From an uncultured Clostridia bacterium (GTDB lineage: Bacteria > Bacillota > Clostridia > TANB77 > CAG-465): DNA of 64,000 nucleotides. Made by a program: the position numbers and the translations under genes. The notes under the pieces were generated by a model. That model saw only the letters and a list, made by a program, of their open reading frames with translations, had not been told where the DNA came from and did not search any database. Numbering within the stretch: the stretch's first letter is position 1; each line of letters begins with the position of its first letter. Positions 60,417-64,000 of this stretch are shown here, in pieces. The stretch lies in NCBI GenBank assembly GCA_934169925.1, contig CAKPOO010000004.1, positions 62,001 through 126,000 of the forward strand, read 5' to 3'.

Positions 60417-60752
60417 ATGAGAAAAAATTCAAATTTGAAATCAAAAATTAAAACCAACATTATCATTATTGTTATAACACTACTGATAATCATAACATTC
60501 TTTTATTGTATTTATTATTCTGAGCATAACGGACAAATATCTCAAAGTACTGGTGTTATTACTTATAAAGAGTATGTAAAAGGTAATGAATATATAAAAA
60601 GACCTCTTATTTTACAAAATGGTAAAATAATATATTTAGATTATTTCAGTTCTGATTATGAAAAAATAGAAGTTGGTAAGGAATACAAACTTGAAATTTC
60701 AAATTCAGGCGACAGATATTTCTTAAACAAAATTATTGAAGTTATCGAGTAA
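60417..60752 (+). CDS. Small membrane-anchored hypothetical protein (111 aa)
   Basis: A 111-residue protein with a basic start (MRKNSNLKSKIKTN), one membrane span (about 14-32) and an extracellular beta-type domain (TGVITYKEYVKGNEYIKRPL). The domain resembles small OB-like extracellular folds, but no family is recognised. It has its own consensus promoter, a GGAGG site and a terminator, so it is a regulated single-gene unit. Confidence 0.65.
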   Translation: MRKNSNLKSKIKTNIIIIVITLLIIITFFYCIYYSEHNGQISQSTGVITYKEYVKGNEYIKRPLILQNGKIIYLDYFSSDYEKIEVGKEYKLEISNSGDRYFLNKIIEVIE

Positions 60753-60787
60753 AAAAATCCCATCAGATAATACTGGTGGGATTTTTT
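60752..60787. terminator. Bidirectional terminator
   Basis: AAATCCCATCAG pairs with CTGGTGGGATTT around ATAATA, with T6 and A-rich flanks. Confidence 0.8.
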
Positions 60788-60792
60788 ATACA

Positions 60793-61665
60793 TTATTGAT
60801 AATTTTCATATATATAATTTGAAATTTTAACAAAATCTTCTACTTGTAACTCTTCAGCTCTTACATTTGAAGATATTTCATTTTTATTTAGTATTTCTAT
60901 ATATTCATTTTTATTTAAATTTAAAAATTTAGCTGCTTCTAATGAATTTAATAATTTCTTTCTTCTATTTGTAAAACTTGCTTTAACTAATTTTTTTAAC
61001 AAATCCATGTCTTTTATATCATACTTTTTATTTTTTATAATACTAACAACTGCAGAATCTACATTTGGTGATGGTACAAAGCATTCACGTGGCACATTTA
61101 TCTTTATACTTGCATCTGCAACTAAATCTATCATTACTGTTAATACTCCAAAGTCTTTACATTTATTTTTTGAAATAATTCTATCTGCTACTTCTTTTTG
61201 TACCATTACATTTATTCTTGTGATTCTTTTTGAATCTTCTAATAATTTAAATATGATCGGTGAAGTTATATAATATGGTAAGTTTGCTATTACCTTTACA
61301 TCGTCAAATTTATGATTTAATTTTTCTTCTATTTCACTAATTTTTTTATCAATATCTAACGTTAAAATATCTTGATTGATAAGCATAAAATTTGTTCTAT
61401 CTTTAAATCTATCATTTAAAACTTTTATCATATTATTATCTATTTCTACAAGAAGTGCAAATCTTGAATTATCCAATAAATATTCAGTAAGATTACCAAG
61501 ACCTGGACCTATTTCTATTATTAAATCATTATTTCTTATCTCTGATACTTCTACTATTTTATCTAAGATATTATCATCAACTAAAAAGTTTTGTCCAAAT
61601 CTTTTATTAGCAGTTAAATTATATTTATTTAACAAAGCTTTTGTTTTTATTAATGTATTTTCCAT
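60793..61665 (-). CDS. ksgA: 16S rRNA dimethyladenosine transferase KsgA/RsmA
   Basis: A 290-residue methyltransferase that dimethylates two adenosines near the 16S rRNA 3' end. The start KRFGQNFLVDDNILDKIVE, SAM motif IEIGPGLGNLTEYL and catalytic NLPYYITSPI are standard. The upstream extension of 12 residues is not part of it; ATG 61665 follows AAAGG. It follows the YabE-like gene directly, recalling the Bacillus yabE-rnmV-ksgA order without rnmV. Confidence 0.95.
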   Translation of the reverse strand: MENTLIKTKALLNKYNLTANKRFGQNFLVDDNILDKIVEVSEIRNNDLIIEIGPGLGNLTEYLLDNSRFALLVEIDNNMIKVLNDRFKDRTNFMLINQDILTLDIDKKISEIEEKLNHKFDDVKVIANLPYYITSPIIFKLLEDSKRITRINVMVQKEVADRIISKNKCKDFGVLTVMIDLVADASIKINVPRECFVPSPNVDSAVVSIIKNKKYDIKDMDLLKKLVKASFTNRRKKLLNSLEAAKFLNLNKNEYIEILNKNEISSNVRAEELQVEDFVKISNYIYENYQ

Positions 61666-61707
61666 ATTTTCCTTTCTAAAAAAAGTAGCTGCTATAAGCA
61701 ACTACTT

Positions 61708-62772
61708 TTAAATTGTTCCCCTTGATATAAGTGAATTTTTTACACTTATTACTCTATTGCTATATGCTCTATTTAATATACCTTGTGAGAAACATTGTGA
61801 ATAATATGCTGCATCTCCCATATTATATGAGTTTAAAGCATAAACTTCAACAGAATCTTCTGATACAAATTTTCTTGCATTATTCATATATAATGATAAC
61901 ATATATGCTCCAGATGTCATATTATCATATGGATCAAATAAATCTGTAACACCTAATTTACTAGATAAATTTGAATAATTAGAATAATGTATTTGGCATA
62001 AGCCATATGCTGTTCCACTTGATGCATTTACATTAAATCCACTTTCGCAATACATAACTGCAAGCAATAATTCATACTGTATGCCATACTTTTTACATAT
62101 ATTATACGCATATTCTTGATATTCTCTTGAAAGTGGTATGTTATAATACCTAAATCCTGCATCTGTAGCTGATGATGCAACAGATTGAACAATATTACTT
62201 CTTGAAGATGTAATAATTTTTGTACCTATTTCTATTACTTGATTTTCTACCTCAGATAATACTTCAGTACCAATTTTTGCTCTTTCTACTACTTCACCAT
62301 TATTATATCTTACTAAATATTTTGTACATATTTTTCCATCTTTTCCTTCTTTTAAAACATTTGTTACTCCCCTATCTAAAGTTGAGTTATTTTGTTTTTC
62401 TTCTTCATAAGGAACATCTTCTATAACTTCTTCAATTTTAGCAATTATAACCTGATTATCTTTAATCATTTTATCAATATCAATCTTTGCTAATTGATCT
62501 GTACTTTCAATTTCAATAACCATACCATTTTCTAATTCAGTAGAAGTCTCAGGCCATATTTTTTCATTATTATTTAATGATATTTTATTTTGAATTAAAA
62601 AATCTTGAACATTTGTTGCCATGGTTTTTATTGTTTGTTTATCACCATGATAGTCTAAAGTAACTGTTTTTAATTGTGAGTTAATCATAAATAGACCAAC
62701 TGTTGAAAAAAACAAAATTAAGCAAATTACTGTGAAAGTCTTTCTTACATAATAAGCTTTATCTTCTTTCAC
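61708..62772 (-). CDS. YabE-like DUF348/G5 protein with lytic transglycosylase domain
   Basis: A 354-residue wall protein with one N-terminal span (about 12-30), a DUF348 module (VTLDYHGDKQTIKTMATNVQ) and a G5-type segment (RGVTNVLKEGKDGKICTKYL). The C-terminal SLT-type transglycosylase domain holds the catalytic glutamate in VMYCESGFN and then GLCQIH and ALNSYNMGD. YabE/Rpf-like proteins usually end in a 3D domain instead. It probably cleaves glycan strands at the cell surface. It is just upstream of ksgA, the classic yabE site. Confidence 0.85.
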   Translation of the reverse strand: MKEDKAYYVRKTFTVICLILFFSTVGLFMINSQLKTVTLDYHGDKQTIKTMATNVQDFLIQNKISLNNNEKIWPETSTELENGMVIEIESTDQLAKIDIDKMIKDNQVIIAKIEEVIEDVPYEEEKQNNSTLDRGVTNVLKEGKDGKICTKYLVRYNNGEVVERAKIGTEVLSEVENQVIEIGTKIITSSRSNIVQSVASSATDAGFRYYNIPLSREYQEYAYNICKKYGIQYELLLAVMYCESGFNVNASSGTAYGLCQIHYSNYSNLSSKLGVTDLFDPYDNMTSGAYMLSLYMNNARKFVSEDSVEVYALNSYNMGDAAYYSQCFSQGILNRAYSNRVISVKNSLISRGTI

Positions 62773-62949
62773 TATTACTCCTCCTTAATTAGTGCTTTTA
62801 TTATACTATATCACTTAATGTTTGTCAAATAAATTAATTATCATTATTCTTTACTTTTTGTTGATTTACATACCTCTTTTGTGATACAATTTTATACATA
62901 TTATGTTTATATTTTAAATTTATTACTAATACATTACGGAGGTATTATT

Positions 62950-63462
62950 ATGAAAAATAGAGGATTTGAGATTTGCTCATATTACGAAAATCAAGGTTTA
63001 GAATTGCCTGTTAGAAAAACAAAAAATTCTGTAGGATACGATTTAAAAGCAGCAAAAGATACTGTAATTCCAAGTATATGGAAAACAGTTTTTGAAAACT
63101 TTAAGCTTAAACTTTCTGGTAATAATGAATTTAAAGAATTAAAACCAACACTTGTTGAAACTGGAATAAAATCATATTTTAATGAAGATGAAATATTGGT
63201 GCTTGCAAATAAAAGTTCATTTCCATTAAAATTTGGACTAGTACTTTCAAATAGTATTGGTATTATAGAATCTGATTATTACAACTGCGAAGCAAACGAA
63301 GGCAATTTAATGTATGCTTACTATAATTTTTCTTTTTCAGATAAAATAATAAAAAAAGGAGAAACTGTTGGACAAGCATATTTTCAAAAATTTTTAATTG
63401 CTGATGAAGACTGTGCTACTGGTGTAAGAAAAGGTGGTTTTGGAAGTACAGGAATAAAATAA
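62950..63462 (+). CDS. dut: dUTPase
   Basis: A 170-residue trimeric-type dUTP pyrophosphatase which keeps uracil out of DNA and makes dUMP. The five motifs are present: NSVGYDLKAA, NKSSFP, GIIESDYYN, GETVGQAYFQKF and RKGGFGSTG. It is slightly longer than typical because of an insertion near residues 40-65. ATG 62950 follows ACGGAGG. It stands alone, divergent from the YabE-like gene. Confidence 0.85.
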   Translation: MKNRGFEICSYYENQGLELPVRKTKNSVGYDLKAAKDTVIPSIWKTVFENFKLKLSGNNEFKELKPTLVETGIKSYFNEDEILVLANKSSFPLKFGLVLSNSIGIIESDYYNCEANEGNLMYAYYNFSFSDKIIKKGETVGQAYFQKFLIADEDCATGVRKGGFGSTGIK

Positions 63463-63467
63463 AAGTA

Positions 63468-63496
63468 TTGATTTGATTTTTAAATTATGATAAAAT
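63468..63496 (+). promoter_or_regulatory. Candidate promoter
   Basis: TTGATT (63468-63473), a 17-base spacer and TAAAAT (63491-63496), just upstream of the last gene. Confidence 0.5.
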
Positions 63497-63524
63497 ATTC
63501 TCCGCTATGAAAAGGAGGATTTTT

Positions 63525-64000
63525 TTGAAATACATATATTTATACATAAAAAATGAATTAGTTGAAGAGTGTTTAAAATATGGGATGAAATTATCCGAAT
63601 TTTCAAATAAAGTTTTAACAACTAGTGATAATTCCACAAAATCTGGTATAGTTGCCTTTTTATCACCTTATGATTCTGAACTATATTATGATGATTCATA
63701 TACATGTTTAAAAATAGCAACAGCTAATATTAACTGTTATATTTTTAATGAAACTTGTATTTATGATAAAAAAATATCTGATGATTTTTTTGTTTCTATT
63801 GAAGATTATCATATTGGTAGCTTTGAAGAACCTTATGCTCTTATAACATCAACAATATTACCAGAAAATTTGTTTTTATATAATAAAATATTAGATACAC
63901 CAATTTTAATTGAAAATTCAAAAGAATATTATTATAAAAAATCTATTAATGATATGCTAGAAAATGATATTTTTTCAAATTATGAAATATATCAACTTTT
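63525..64000 (+). CDS. Hypothetical protein, 5' part (runs off the window)
   Basis: An open frame from TTG 63525 to the window end, 158 codons so far, led by AAGGAGG at six bases spacing. The TTG start is the best placed; the next ATG is 20 codons in and lacks a ribosome site. The product begins LKYIYLYIKNELVEECLKYG and reads as a soluble alpha-beta protein with many tyrosines. No family is recognised. Confidence 0.6.
   Translation, partial: MKYIYLYIKNELVEECLKYGMKLSEFSNKVLTTSDNSTKSGIVAFLSPYDSELYYDDSYTCLKIATANINCYIFNETCIYDKKISDDFFVSIEDYHIGSFEEPYALITSTILPENLFLYNKILDTPILIENSKEYYYKKSINDMLENDIFSNYEIYQL

Noticed and set aside
1..64000. CRISPR array, insertion sequences or rRNA genes
   Set aside because: No regularly spaced repeats, transposase motifs or rRNA sequence were seen.

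Overview
The window is strongly AT-rich and reads as a spore-forming Firmicute of class Clostridia. Evidence: sporulation genes yqfC, yqfD and yabG, strong GGAGG ribosome sites, TTGACA/TATAAT promoters, a type A RNase P RNA, an agr-type peptide signalling locus, and the S10-spc ribosomal gene order. TGA is a stop here (ATGA overlaps at 42318-42321 and 58001-58004). Placement below class is not possible from this sequence; an uncultured gut lineage is my guess. Several genes carry single-base disruptions, either decay or assembly errors.

Layout. 1-5.6 kb: end of a YetF-like gene, a PflX-type radical SAM protein, D-lactate dehydrogenase, an HD protein, an unannotated 49-residue membrane protein under a consensus promoter, an eroded ABC transporter pseudogene, an orphan gene and tRNA-Leu. 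5.7-10.6 kb (minus strand): small membrane proteins, then the yqfC-yqfD-ybeY-dgkA-cdd group without phoH. 10.6-13.8 kb: an agr quorum-sensing locus with agrA-agrC on plus and agrB-agrD on minus, facing each other, with a LytTR-type tandem site upstream of agrB. 13.8-15.5 kb: a VanY-like carboxypeptidase. 15.5-26.1 kb: the rpsJ-to-secY ribosomal operon, lacking rpmD and ending at secY, with a structured leader.

26.2-31.1 kb: guanylate kinase-like gene, rpsT, yabG with a sigma-K-like promoter, a DUF368 lipid carrier transporter, rpsF-ssb-rpsR and mecA. 31.1-36.3 kb: a compact Tad/Flp-pilus-like operon (TadC-like, Flp pilin, CpaB-like, unknowns, a large secreted protein, two pseudopilin-like proteins) with no TadA ATPase in view. 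36.4-43.6 kb: HD-GYP regulator with a blocked receiver, comEA, a DacF-type carboxypeptidase, cvpA, a DUF5711-like protein and rarA.

43.7-53.4 kb: a VirD4-type coupling protein broken by one base in its P-loop, two unknown genes, a VanW protein, a CofE-like ligase, a ClpX-like ATPase broken at an A14 run, rnpB and gyrA. 53.5-56.5 kb: a J-domain protein and a DnaD/DnaC-like pair. 56.5-59.8 kb: a compact four-gene type IV secretion-like operon (VirD4-, VirB2-, VirB6- and VirB3-like) without VirB4 or relaxase. 60.0-64 kb: tRNA-Lys, -Glu and -Thr, a small membrane protein, ksgA, a YabE-like lytic transglycosylase, a dUTPase and a partial unknown gene.

The most notable content is the split agr locus with its peptide gene, the reduced type IV secretion-like operon, and the Tad-like operon with its 530-residue secreted protein. 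No integrase, transposase, relaxase or CRISPR array was seen.
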